Source: Cyclaneusma minus (taxonomy: Eukaryota; Ascomycota; Leotiomycetes; Marthamycetales; Marthamycetaceae). From it: DNA of 64,000 bases. The stretch is taken from the NCBI GenBank assembly GCA_037179335.1, contig JAKZHN010000018.1, positions 124,001-188,000 of the forward strand, written 5' to 3'. Positions 47,429 through 57,495 of this stretch are shown piece by piece (the first letter of the stretch is position 1; each line of letters begins with the position of its first letter). The position numbers were made by a program, and so were the translations under genes. The notes under the pieces are model-generated. The model was not told the origin of the DNA. It did no database searches and saw nothing but the letters and a program-made list of their open reading frames with translations.

Positions 47429-48301
47429 GCTGAGTGAGTTGTGGACTTGGAAGGTGGTATGAAACTTACCTTTGAAAGACAGCGGCGTCGGGCGGGAAAA
47501 CGGAAAACAGAACACTAAAGCCTGGGTTCGTCCTTGTTGTTTTTGTCGGAGTTATAGGACATCACAAGGGTGGTATCACAAAATACCTTGCAGCTAGGTA
47601 TCTCTTGGTGGCCATCCCTACCATGTAGCTTCAATTGCATTGAGTTATTGAATGCAGTCCTTGATACGTCCACTCGGCGAGTCCCAGGTCTGCCCTGAAA
47701 ACCTTTCCATGCTTCCTTTTCATTCTTCGCTCCTATGCCGCTTGACTCTATTGCTAACAGGAAGCTCTCTAGTATGTATCAGATGACACATATCAAGCCA
47801 TCTCCAAGCTCCTACGTTAGTTACCTGCGCAAAAAGTGTTGTGCCGCTGCAGTACTAGCTTCTTTCCTAGCGCCATTGACATTCTCTGCTCTAAGGCAGG
47901 TCCTTAGGTAGCTTAGCCCTTCCTCAATGAAGCTTGCTACGTCCCTTGACAGGTTACGAGCCCTCGCGCTCCGCGCCCATTTTTCGTCAATCTCCTCTGT
48001 CTACAGTCAAATTTGGATCTGGGCTAATCTTCAGTTGAGCCTACGTTGATGCCAGTCTTGCTGCTTTTGTGCTTGGATTCAGCTTTTGCACCCTTTTTGC
48101 GACTCCTTTTCTTGCGCCAGTCTTGTTGTCTCTGCTGTGCCTTCGGAGCCAGATTTTCTGATCAACTACCGTTACTTCGTTTCTCTGCTACTCACGTAGC
48201 AGTTCAGTTTTTCTTTTTCTTTTCTTTGCGCCTGCTTGCATTTTCAATCTTGCTGAGGCCCAGGAAGTCGAGAAGCCTTGTGTTTTCCAGTCATTCCAGA
48301 G
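47429..48301. other. Intergenic left of the MITE
   Basis: No gene recognised. CTAG/TTAG words are frequent around 47760-47960. A pyrimidine-rich run lies at about 48200-48240. Confidence 0.5.
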
Positions 48302-48693
48302 CAGGGCTTGCAACAGTTTAAACAGTCCAGTTTGAAGTTCAAACTGAAACTGACAGTTCAGTTTAAAGCTCAAACTGATACTGAACTGGCAGTTCAAAGC
48401 TTAAACTGGCATTTTAGTTTGGACTAATAATACCTTTTCCGGCCCTTTTCCGGACTTTTTTTTAGAATATAGTTTTTCCGAATATTTTATATCGGGCACA
48501 TGTTTTTCCGGCTATTTTTTGCTTTAAATTTGGAAAACCAGGCATTTTCCTCACTAAACACCAATGCCACCAGTCCGCCAGTTTGGTGCCAGTTCAGTTA
48601 AACCTTTAAACTGAAACTGCCAGTTCAGTTGAAGCTTCAAACCGTTTACCCAAACTGCAGTTTCTGATAAACCGTTAACTATTGCAAGCCCTG
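48302..48693. mobile_element. 392-bp hAT-like non-autonomous element (MITE)
   Basis: Terminal inverted repeats are CAGGGCTTGCAACAGTT at the left and, read inward from the right, CAGGGCTTGCAATAGTT (16 of 17 bases equal). The flanking 8 bp are TTCCAGAG (48294-48301) and TTCAAGAG (48694-48701), a target duplication with one mismatch. CAGGG ends and 8-bp duplications are hallmarks of the hAT superfamily. The interior has no reading frame but many subterminal copies of CAGTTTAAAC, AGTTCAAACTG and AACTGGCAGTTC in both orientations, as expected for transposase binding. No autonomous partner lies in the window. Confidence 0.85.
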
Positions 48694-48701
48694 TTCAAGA
48701 G

Positions 48702-49294
48702 CCCAAGCTCTCGCGGAGGCCCCTATATTCAAGTTTACCCCACAGCAACATCAGGCACTGAAAGCGCCCACAAATACAAGGTTTAAATGGGAAGGCTTTG
48801 GGCTAGATTGCAACCAATAGCTCAAGGTGGGGAGCGGGCGGGCGGTTAAGCTCCTAGGGCCCTCAACAAGGAATCAGAGATGCAACTCAAAAACCCCTCA
48901 GTTTTCGTCTCGCCAAAGGGAACTGCAGTCACACCAAATGGTGGCAACCTGCATTGAAGACCAGCCTCGCTCGAGGTGAGCCAATCTATGAGTCGTCTCC
49001 TTCCCATCAACGCAGATCTTGCTGCTGACTACACGCAGCAGAGAGAACGCAGCATAACAGCTGATGTGGCAACATGAGGCCCCCACGGCCAGGTCGCCCT
49101 TCCAACTATGGCCCCCAACATCCCGACCAGTCACAAAAGGAACCTGCACTTCTGACCAAGTGGCGCAAGGATCGGCACTGGCTTGCCCACGAGCTGAAGC
49201 ATAAAGCGAGTCCACCCCGCCTTTCCGAGTTCCAAATCGACGTGTCCCTACAAATACTTCCTACAGAACTATCCTCCTAGTCAGCAAGCAAAAG
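48702..49294. other. Intergenic right of the MITE
   Basis: About 0.6 kb leading into the modin-like gene; no gene recognised. Confidence 0.5.
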
Positions 49295-51154
49295 ATGCCC
49301 GGCGGCGTCGATGCTGTGGCGTTGACTGCACTCATCATTTCACTCATCGCATTGCTCATTGCAGTCGGCCAATTCTTACAGCAAATGTTCGCAACGGCCG
49401 ATGGATATCGCAGATGCAGTGAAAAGGTCATTGGATCATGGGCACGATTCAGACATCGACACTTTTTGTGGAACGAGTTTCGCTTCGAAGTGCTTTTCAA
49501 AACACCCGAGCTCGTTCTGACCCTTGACCGTGCCGGGACGACCAGAGGAATCCCATACGATGACCGCGGTTTTGCTTATGTCCTCAACAGCACTTACTTC
49601 GACGACAATTATGGACTAGAAGGGCTATTGATCCCGTACCGCCCATGGAAGGACTTTCCCCGCCCTGAAGTAGCTTCTGCTATGTACGGCGCTGTCTCTT
49701 GGATAAGACTTGTGAATCTTGCTTCTCGGGGCGCGGATGTAGAACATATCTGGCCGCGTGGAGACCCTCCGGCAACCTGGAATCCGCCAGCCATTGTGCT
49801 GCAGACGCGTTCCTGGGATTTCATGCCGCCCGATGTTCAGCGGCCGTTGGCATCAATCAGTCTCGGGACACTCATAGTTCTTGCCCAACGGCTGGGCATG
49901 CGGTGGCGAGATATCAACCTCACCGCGGCAAGCCAAGGGGGCTTACGGGCCGCAGGACATGGCCACGCCCTCATCTCCACCTCGATTCTGGGTCTAGGAG
50001 TCGTTATGCAATATTCGAATAGCCAGTCTCCAACTTATCCTCGGATTACGGTACCTGTTCGGGCCGCGGATAAACTGCTTTGTGGCATCATTCCTTGGTC
50101 TAGGCTTATACAGAAAGATTTCGAGCTCATCGCCGATGATCGTACTCCCAGAAAGTTCAAAGAATGCCTGAGTTATATCGGTGTGAGCGAGCGGATATGG
50201 AGTCAGTTCTATTACGACGATGTTCACTTTATGCGACAATCCGTGACCGATGAGATCTTGGCGGTCCTCTGTCCCTTCATTCCACTTCCGCGTTCACAAA
50301 TCACTCGAATTATTCACCCATTGCGCTGGCAAATAGGAAGGCAACACTATGACGCTATTTTCTACGGTTGGGAGGGTCGGAGAGCCTTCATCATAGGCCT
50401 ACGAAAGAGGATGGAGAGTCCTCATTCAGAGAACCTCGCCTCCATCTCGAGGCTCCTAGAGCGTCTTGAAGGGTACCGTGGTGATTTTTATAATCGATGG
50501 AATGAAGCACTCATTCCGTGTTCACGATCTTGGGACGAAATCGATACCGACGATGGGACAAGAAGGCCAAAGGCCAAAGTCGCACGCAAAATTCACATGG
50601 TGGGAGACCTCCGTGACATTTTCGACAAAACAACAGCCTACTTTGAGAATCTCCAGAGCGGGACCAACACCCTGAATCGCTTTTCATCATGCCCCACGGA
50701 ACACCGGACTGAAAGCGTCGAGACGAAAAGCACCTCCCCAATGCTCCAGTACAAGGATCTCGTTGCAGCATACATCACTGTATTCGTGCAAGCTCGCAAC
50801 GAAACCCATGAAGTATTCAAAGACAAGGGAAAGAGTTCGGGGCAGTGGAGAGAGGAACTTCGAATGAGCGCTGGTATCGACGAGATTACGACGGATTGCT
50901 TCAGAGCGAGACACTATCACATTGCGCAAGCACATATCCGCCTACTGCAACAGTTGATCGACGATTTGAAGGAACGAGCTGATCAGAATACGAACGGGAC
51001 TCAGCTATCGGATGAGCTGATCGAGGAAGCTTGGTGGTGCTTGGTTGTACGGGCAATATGCTGGACTATGTCTGTTCAGGTCATCATGCCTGATTCGGAT
51101 GACCTTGTGCCATCGTCCTTGTATGACAGCCCGGTCACTGTCTGGATCAGCTAG
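49295..51154 (+). CDS. Modin-like fungal membrane-anchored protein
   Basis: A single-exon 619-aa protein. One hydrophobic helix near the N-terminus (residues about 8-27) is followed by QQMFATADGYRRCSEKVIGSWA and the long soluble part. The helix followed by a GYxxC-EKVxGxWA segment recalls the fungal family annotated as modin (named from Podospora incompatibility modifiers); I base this on memory, not a search. No enzyme motif is evident. The protein is Trp- and Arg-rich and well balanced in composition. It is followed in the same direction, 0.8 kb on, by a DUF6594 gene, another family common in fungal accessory regions. Confidence 0.75.
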   Translation: MPGGVDAVALTALIISLIALLIAVGQFLQQMFATADGYRRCSEKVIGSWARFRHRHFLWNEFRFEVLFKTPELVLTLDRAGTTRGIPYDDRGFAYVLNSTYFDDNYGLEGLLIPYRPWKDFPRPEVASAMYGAVSWIRLVNLASRGADVEHIWPRGDPPATWNPPAIVLQTRSWDFMPPDVQRPLASISLGTLIVLAQRLGMRWRDINLTAASQGGLRAAGHGHALISTSILGLGVVMQYSNSQSPTYPRITVPVRAADKLLCGIIPWSRLIQKDFELIADDRTPRKFKECLSYIGVSERIWSQFYYDDVHFMRQSVTDEILAVLCPFIPLPRSQITRIIHPLRWQIGRQHYDAIFYGWEGRRAFIIGLRKRMESPHSENLASISRLLERLEGYRGDFYNRWNEALIPCSRSWDEIDTDDGTRRPKAKVARKIHMVGDLRDIFDKTTAYFENLQSGTNTLNRFSSCPTEHRTESVETKSTSPMLQYKDLVAAYITVFVQARNETHEVFKDKGKSSGQWREELRMSAGIDEITTDCFRARHYHIAQAHIRLLQQLIDDLKERADQNTNGTQLSDELIEEAWWCLVVRAICWTMSVQVIMPDSDDLVPSSLYDSPVTVWIS

Positions 51155-51958
51155 GAAAACATTGGGCAGGCTCATTACCAGTAAAGCTTTCTTTCCCTGT
51201 CTATCCCCAGACTTCCAGACCCTGGCACGTGATAGAGATGGGGTGGGTGTGAGATGAAGACTTGGACTTCAAATCCTCTCTGAAAGTCCTCTACTTTAAA
51301 TAGTATCTTTCCTTAACTATGTTCTGGGTTTCGGATTTCCTCCCGCGGTCTTTTGTCGGTAGTAGGAAAGAACTCCGTCAGGAGATCTCATGAACAGCTG
51401 AAGCTTCAGCGTCCACGGAATTTCCTGAAATTTGTCCGCCATCGAATGTTTCGAAAGAAGAGAATAGACATCAAGGATTCTAGCAGTATCCACGCACGCA
51501 AATCATCCCGCAAGTTGTAAACATCATCGTAACTGTGATTTCATGGAGCAAATGTTCTCGACCTGAAGATTACAGATATCCACGTTAGGTTAAGCTTTTC
51601 GGTCGAACCTATTCATGGCAAAGTTTAGGTTCTCGGTTTACCTAGGCGGGAAGAGAGGGGCTCATGGACTCTTGCTCACCTACAAATCCCTGCAGCTAAC
51701 CCCCTGCTTTTAAAATTGTACAGCCGGCCACAAGCCGCTTGGGCAATCGGTAAATGGAGGATCGGAGGTCCTGGATACTCGGCGGCTTTTCAGCCTCCTT
51801 TGTACAGTCTCATTTGACATATGGAACCTTCTGGCTACGGCTACTTGAGTGGATACCTCACAATCTTGGTATTCTGAACTGCCTAGACAAATCACCTATT
51901 CAGTAAGAACTCAATCCACCCTAGAAATGAAACCAGATTTAACAACGAGGGTTCAGGT
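51155..51958. other. Intergenic
   Basis: 0.8 kb between the modin-like and DUF6594 copy B genes. No gene recognised. Confidence 0.55.
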
Positions 51959-52979
51959 ATGGCTTCCAGCACAGCCGAAGCTCCCGCGATCGAACTGCCG
52001 ACGTTGAGCGCCGCAAGATCGGAATCAGATATCTTGACACAAGAGGAGATCGAAAGCAAAGAATGGAAATACACGGGCTATCAAGGATATTCCAGATTTA
52101 TTGCATCCGACAACGATCTGCTCGTTTTCCGACGCTTTTCGGTGCTTAATGCAAGGGCTTCTCTCGCCATTCAGGACGATATTGCAGTCCTAGAGCAGCA
52201 ACTGTGCGAGTTAGACGTAGCTTTGTCAAGAAAAGATGCCCCGGAAAGCCACAATGGGAGTTTCAGAGCAGATGCTGGAACTGCGAGAGCAAAGTTGCTG
52301 CACGAGCAGATCTTTGAGAAACTGAAGAGCTACAGTAAATATTGCCTGAATTGTCGAAATTGTATACTTGAGCTAATCTTTTGCAGATGAATTTATGTTT
52401 TACTACTCACAGATGGCCGGCCACCCACCTATTTCGGCAAGAGACGCAAGAAGTCTAAGCAACTGGCATTTGAATCATTTGAACGCTATCCAGGCCGCAG
52501 AAAGTTCCTATATCAACTACACCAGGGATCTTTTCTCCGTCGTCCCGAATCCCAAATCACACTTACGACATCTGTTCGAGAAGTCACTTCATTCTCGAAA
52601 CATGAGGCGCTGGCGAGTGAAGAAAGAAGACATCGAAAGTGCTGGTCATGACGGCACGCACGAACTTCACCTCTTTGATGAAAAATTTGACACCTTTACG
52701 TCTGTTATAACTGCATGCATCGGCCTCGTGATGCTTATAGCGCCTTTGTGGATCTTGGAATTCACCAATAGTAGCATAGCTAGCTTGGCTTGGATTACTG
52801 GGTTTATCATCCTGTTTCACTGCCTCTTCACATATGCTACGGTGGCCAAGCCTTTCGAGATCCTAGGAGCAACTGCAGCGTAAGTGATGATCACAAGTAT
52901 CCTGGAGTTAATGACTGGGTCTAATTCGCTATATAGTTACTCTGCTGTCCTCATGGTTTTCTTGCAGATAGGTAGATAG
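51959..52979 (+). CDS. DUF6594 membrane protein (copy B)
   Basis: Three exons, 51959-52334, 52387-52879 and 52937-52979, give 303 aa. The family start YQGYSRFIASDNDLLVFRRF is near residues 40-60, then LNARASLAIQDDIAVLEQQL, and a C-terminal membrane part with helices around residues 240-262 and 270-290. The last 14-codon exon adds AYSAVLMVFLQIG, matching the AYGAVLVVFVAN end of copy A; without splicing the frame stops at 52883 just before this conserved end. Introns are 52 and 57 nt. Compared with copy A it lacks the acidic middle repeat. Function of the family is unknown. Confidence 0.85.
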
Positions 52980-53559
52980 CGGTTCGTGGGCAAATAGGCT
53001 AGGATAAGAAGCGAAGAAATGGGGATCGTGAAGCATGTGCCTCGAAGGAAGTTTGGTTCTGAATGACTTCTTTCTTTCTTCTTCGGATGCAGCAGATATA
53101 CATGAGCCGAAAATTCACCCTCCAACCCCTGAGAATAGTTGAACCCCAGGTAAGTCACTGAGACGGCCGACAGCACCCTCCTTTATCGACAGCGACATCC
53201 CTCCTTCACAAAAGACAGTCAACTTTGCTGAGTCCCTGTCAAAAATCTCACATGAAGAGCAATAACTTCCAACAAAGCCAGCTTGAAAAATCACAAAGCG
53301 AGATGTGGAAGACGGTCGGCTGGCTTACTCGCTCAATTCCCCATTTGATAACATCCAATGATGGAGTAACTTCGATTTGATGAACTGGGCTCAAGCAACC
53401 ATGAGCAATTTCCATGGTTTCCCTGTCCCCCAAATGCATAAAGCGCTTCACTCCCACCTCCAAGAGGCAAAAAACTGAGGTACCGACAGGAACGAAGACT
53501 GTCGACAGCACGCTGTTTCAGCTGGCAGCAACTTGCAAGCCTTCCCCAAAATCTACCTA
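52980..53559. other. Intergenic left of the tandem array
   Basis: No gene recognised. A GTCGACAGCACGC motif near 53500 resembles the CTGTCGA element of the array, so a decayed unit may reach to about 53290. Confidence 0.5.
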
Positions 53560-56420
53560 AGCCCTTAGTGCTGCCTCCTGAGAACCCTATCCACACCCAA
53601 CATCACCCATTTCCACCAACAGCAACAACCCTTAACGACCTGCATCCAAATTCTGCTCAAGTCTAAGCGCCCGAAATCGATCGGAGTAGCAGGCAGAAGA
53701 ATTTTGAAGATCCCGTGTCCCTAAAAGTGCGAGTAACAAAACTTGTTCGCTGCCAGCTCGCTCCTTTGCGAACTTACTGCTCTTAAGTATTATGGCTCAA
53801 TTGCAGCTTGAACTTTTGAAGATTGAGATCTAGACATCAACAAGCCCTTTATATATCTTTAGAGTCCCCCAAATTCACCTAAGCCCCGAGCTTCATTTCT
53901 AAGGATTCGATCATCACTCGACAGCACGCTACTTTAGCAACAGCAGCAACCTCCCCTGACACTAGACATCGAACTTTAGCCAAGCCAAGCTCCCAAAACA
54001 AATCTAACACAGACAGGCGCAAGACTTCGGGAAAATTCCAGCCCTGGAAGAGTGCGAGCAAAAACACACGCTCGCAGGCTTGCCCGCTTTTCCGTGGAAT
54101 CGTGATCGAATGACTTGTCCTATTCGTAGACCCGTAGTTTGAAGACTGAAATCTGGGCACCCCAAGCCCTTTATATACCTACCTCTATTAAGCACGTTCT
54201 GCGTCAAGTCCCCGATATGATCTTAGCTCCACTTTCGAAAAACCCTATAAAACAATCGACAGTACCCGTTTCCGCCAACAGCAACCTCCTTCAACGACAG
54301 ACAGCCAAATTTCCCCAACCGTTCCAAACCAATGTAATACAATAAGCGAAAGACTTTTGGGAATCTTGCCCCTTTGCGGGTTTACAAATCGCAAATGACC
54401 AGCCATCTCGCTTCCCAGTGGAGTCATCGAACGTTTCCAGGTCTGTATTTTAGCTTGAGGATTGAAATCTAGAGAACCCCAAACCCTTTATGTACCCTTC
54501 AAGCCCCTGACCCCACTTTACAACAACCCCATAAACATTCGACAGTACGCCATTTCGCCAACAGCAGCAACTTTCCTCGACAACAGAGATCCAATCTCGC
54601 TCAAGCATTCACAGAGAATTTGGTACAACAAGCACAAACTACCAGGTGTTCTTTGCCGCTGCAAAGCGCGAGTAACAAACCTCGTTTTAGGCTTGCTCGT
54701 TTCCCCGTGGAGTCATTAGTGTCTCTCGTTGCTTCAGTTCTATACCGTAATCTAGGGAGTCCCAGACCCTTTATATAGGTAGGTTGACCTCCCAAGTTTT
54801 GCCACAAATCTACGTTAAACCCCTAACTCCACCTCCCAAGCATTTGATAAATCACGGGCAGCACTCGATTCCAGCAATAGCAACAGCATCCCTCGACAAC
54901 AGACAGCCAAATTTTCCCAAGCGTTCCAAATGAATATAACACAACAGGCGCAAGGGTTTTGGGAACACTTTCCCTTGCTAATTGCAAGTCGCATAGGACT
55001 GGCCACCTCGCTTCCCCGTGGAGTCATCATGGTCCGTTGCATCCGTTTAGTAATTTGAGAATTGAAATCTAGGGAGTCCCAAGCCCTTTATATACCTCTC
55101 AGATCCTGCCACAGAATCCACAGTAGGCATTTAGCCTCACTCCCCAAGAGCTCCATGAACAATCGACAGCAGGCCCCTTCACCAACCGCAACAACCTCCT
55201 TCGACAACAGACAGTCAACTTTATTGAAACGCCCAAAAACCCATCTGAGGACCAGGCGCCAACCTCCAACAATTCCGAAGCTTTGCAAAAAACAACAAGT
55301 GATGAAAACCATTATATGGCTTACTCGCTTCCCGTATGGGAGTTACGTGAACACTGTGTAGCTTGAGGATTGAAATCTAGGCATCAACAGGCCCCTTATA
55401 TATCTCCTTACTTCTCAGGCCTTCTCCCAGATCCATGCCGAGTCATCAACTCTACTTCCTAAAAACCTAACAAACCATCGACAGCACAGCCCCTTCAGCA
55501 ACAGCAACAAGCTCTCCCAACAACACATTTTCAAGTTTCGCAAGCGCCCAAAAACTAATTCCACACAGACATTCCATGTTAGGTTCCCCGGATGCCCCAA
55601 CCACGCGTGATGAAAAACATGAAAGTCGTTTCACTGGCTTGTTCGCGTCTCATGGGTTGAGGGTACAGCATTTCGTAGCTCGAGGACTAGAATCCAGGGT
55701 GTCAAAGGGTGTTTATATAGCCCTCAAATCCGTTGAGTTAGGTAAGGTCTAATGGTCACATGATCAGCCCGTTGCTATATGTTCAATCCAAAAACCCCCT
55801 GAATAATTGACAGCAACCTCTTTTAACCAACAGCAGCAACCTTTCAACAACAGCCAGCATACTTTCCATTAAAAGCCCGAAGACAAATCTTGGGCTTTTA
55901 GCCGCAGGCACAAGCGTCCAGAAATTTCTTGAGCCTTGCAGAAATGCAAATTGCAAGTAACAAGAGTTGGTCGGTTAGCTTATTCGCATTCGAAACCTGT
56001 TCTTCTTTGGCTGCTTTCGAAGACTTATGGACAGGAATCCAGGGAGTCACAGGCCCTTTATATAGCCCTCAGATCACCAAAGTTGCATCAGATGAAATCT
56101 CCTAGTCGCATGACCAGCCCGTTGCTATGTATTTAATCCGAGAACCCCCTGAACAATCGACAGCATATCTCTTTTACCAACAGCAACAACCACACTAACA
56201 ACAGCCAAGCCAACTTTGCTTCAAAAGCTCCAAGACAAATCTTAGGTAGGCTTTGAGCAGCAGGCACAAGCCCCCAGAAATCTCTTAAGCCTTGCAGAAG
56301 TGCAAGTGATAAGAGTCGACTGGCTGGCTTTCTCGCGTCCCATCAGCCAAAACTTGTAGCTTTCTGAAGCTCGAGGAACTAGAATCCTGGGTACCGCAGG
56401 GTGTTTATATAGCCCTCATC
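53560..56420 (-). repeat. Tandem array of nine ~320-bp TATA-bearing units
   Basis: Units are read on the minus strand. TATA elements (plus coordinates) are at 53848-53855, 54170-54177, 54487-54494 (degenerate), 54769-54776, 55087-55094, 55395-55402 (one change), 55712-55719, 56057-56064 and 56404-56411; spacings are 322, 317, 282, 318, 308, 317, 345 and 347 bp. Downstream of each TATA the minus strand keeps AAAGGGCYTG, then CCCTAGATTTCAATCCTCAAG or close variants, then GGGAAGCGAGCAAGCC, TTGTTACTCGCACTT and CTGTTGTTG-type blocks. Upstream, CTGTCGA or a variant lies 52-101 bp from the TATA of the eight units that have a neighbour on that side. Short ORFs exist but their starts and peptides differ from unit to unit, so the units look non-coding. 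They are diverged enough to be old. Confidence 0.85.
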
Positions 56421-57495
56421 CTCCATCAAAGTTGCGTTAGGTAATAGGCAAGAATCTCCTCACGTGATACAGCCCTGTGCTCTGGATCTGAGAGCTAATG
56501 AGCTCCAACTTCAGAAAATTGAAAATGAGATCAGCTGACCAGGATTCAGGAGTTTGGGGCACGTGCTGAGAGGTATAAATACTCCGACCCTCTCCTGTCT
56601 GCATACAGTAAACTAGGTTGTATTCGCCAGAACCTATGCAATGCCCGGCTTTTGCCTCAACCACAAGACGGTGTTGTACATGCGACGTTTTACACTCTGT
56701 TAGGTAACTTCTGTGGAGTTTACCGTAAGATAAGGCTCATGTGCTTGCTGCTGGTCTACTTGGGCATGATTCCTTGGCTTTTGGAATCGGTATTCGGTGC
56801 CAGGTATTTGTTGTGACAGCAGCTGGTAGGTTGTGGTGGTGATGGGGATGCGTTATGGTAGTAGAATTGAACCACAATGGAGGTACAAGAACCCGAAAAA
56901 AAGAAAACAAAAAAGAGATACGGATTCTGGGCTCGCCCCGAGCTGCTCCAAGTTCAGAAATTTCGATCGATCAGCCGAACCAGAAGATCTGGGAAACTTC
57001 CATTATTCAAATCTATAAATCCTTTCGACCCCTTTCTCAGTCCAGTCCATCGTCATTAAAAAGAGTACCTAGGTAAGGTACCTAGACGGTTGCAAATTTC
57101 CCATCTATCCATCTATGCCAAAGGCCCAAAATGCAAAAAAAGATTCCAGTCCTCTATATCAGTTCGCCAGACTTCCGAGTCCCCCAAAAATTCCCAAGAG
57201 GAAATAACTTGCGAAAAGATCCCATAAAGATCCCAGAATTTCCTTCTAAGCCCGAGTACCTAGCCAGTCTTACAATGCTTCCAAATCATGCTGCTCGCCA
57301 TACCCCCCGTCTTTCCATTCTCCTTAAAGGAGACATAAATGATGAATGAAACTCCGGAAAAACACCATACCGTCATAGATAGCATAGGTACTCATACAAA
57401 CGCGCTCCCCAAAATCATGCAAGTCGTCACTTTGTACCCACAAAGCCCCCAACATCCACAATGAAGCCCCCCGTACCGACAGACCCAACCCCCCA
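56421..57495. other. Intergenic right of the array
   Basis: No gene recognised. A plus-strand TATAAATA at about 56574 is followed by a pyrimidine-rich stretch, which could be an isolated promoter, but no coding frame follows. Confidence 0.5.

Noticed and set aside
53879..55600. Minus-strand ORFs of 60-93 codons in the tandem units, several Cys-rich, as a family of small peptides
   Set aside because: Start codons lie at different points of each unit and the peptides do not align, while the DNA does. The frames look accidental.
53560..56420. CRISPR array or rDNA spacer
   Set aside because: Units are 300 bp and diverged rather than short exact repeats with spacers, and no rRNA sequence is present.
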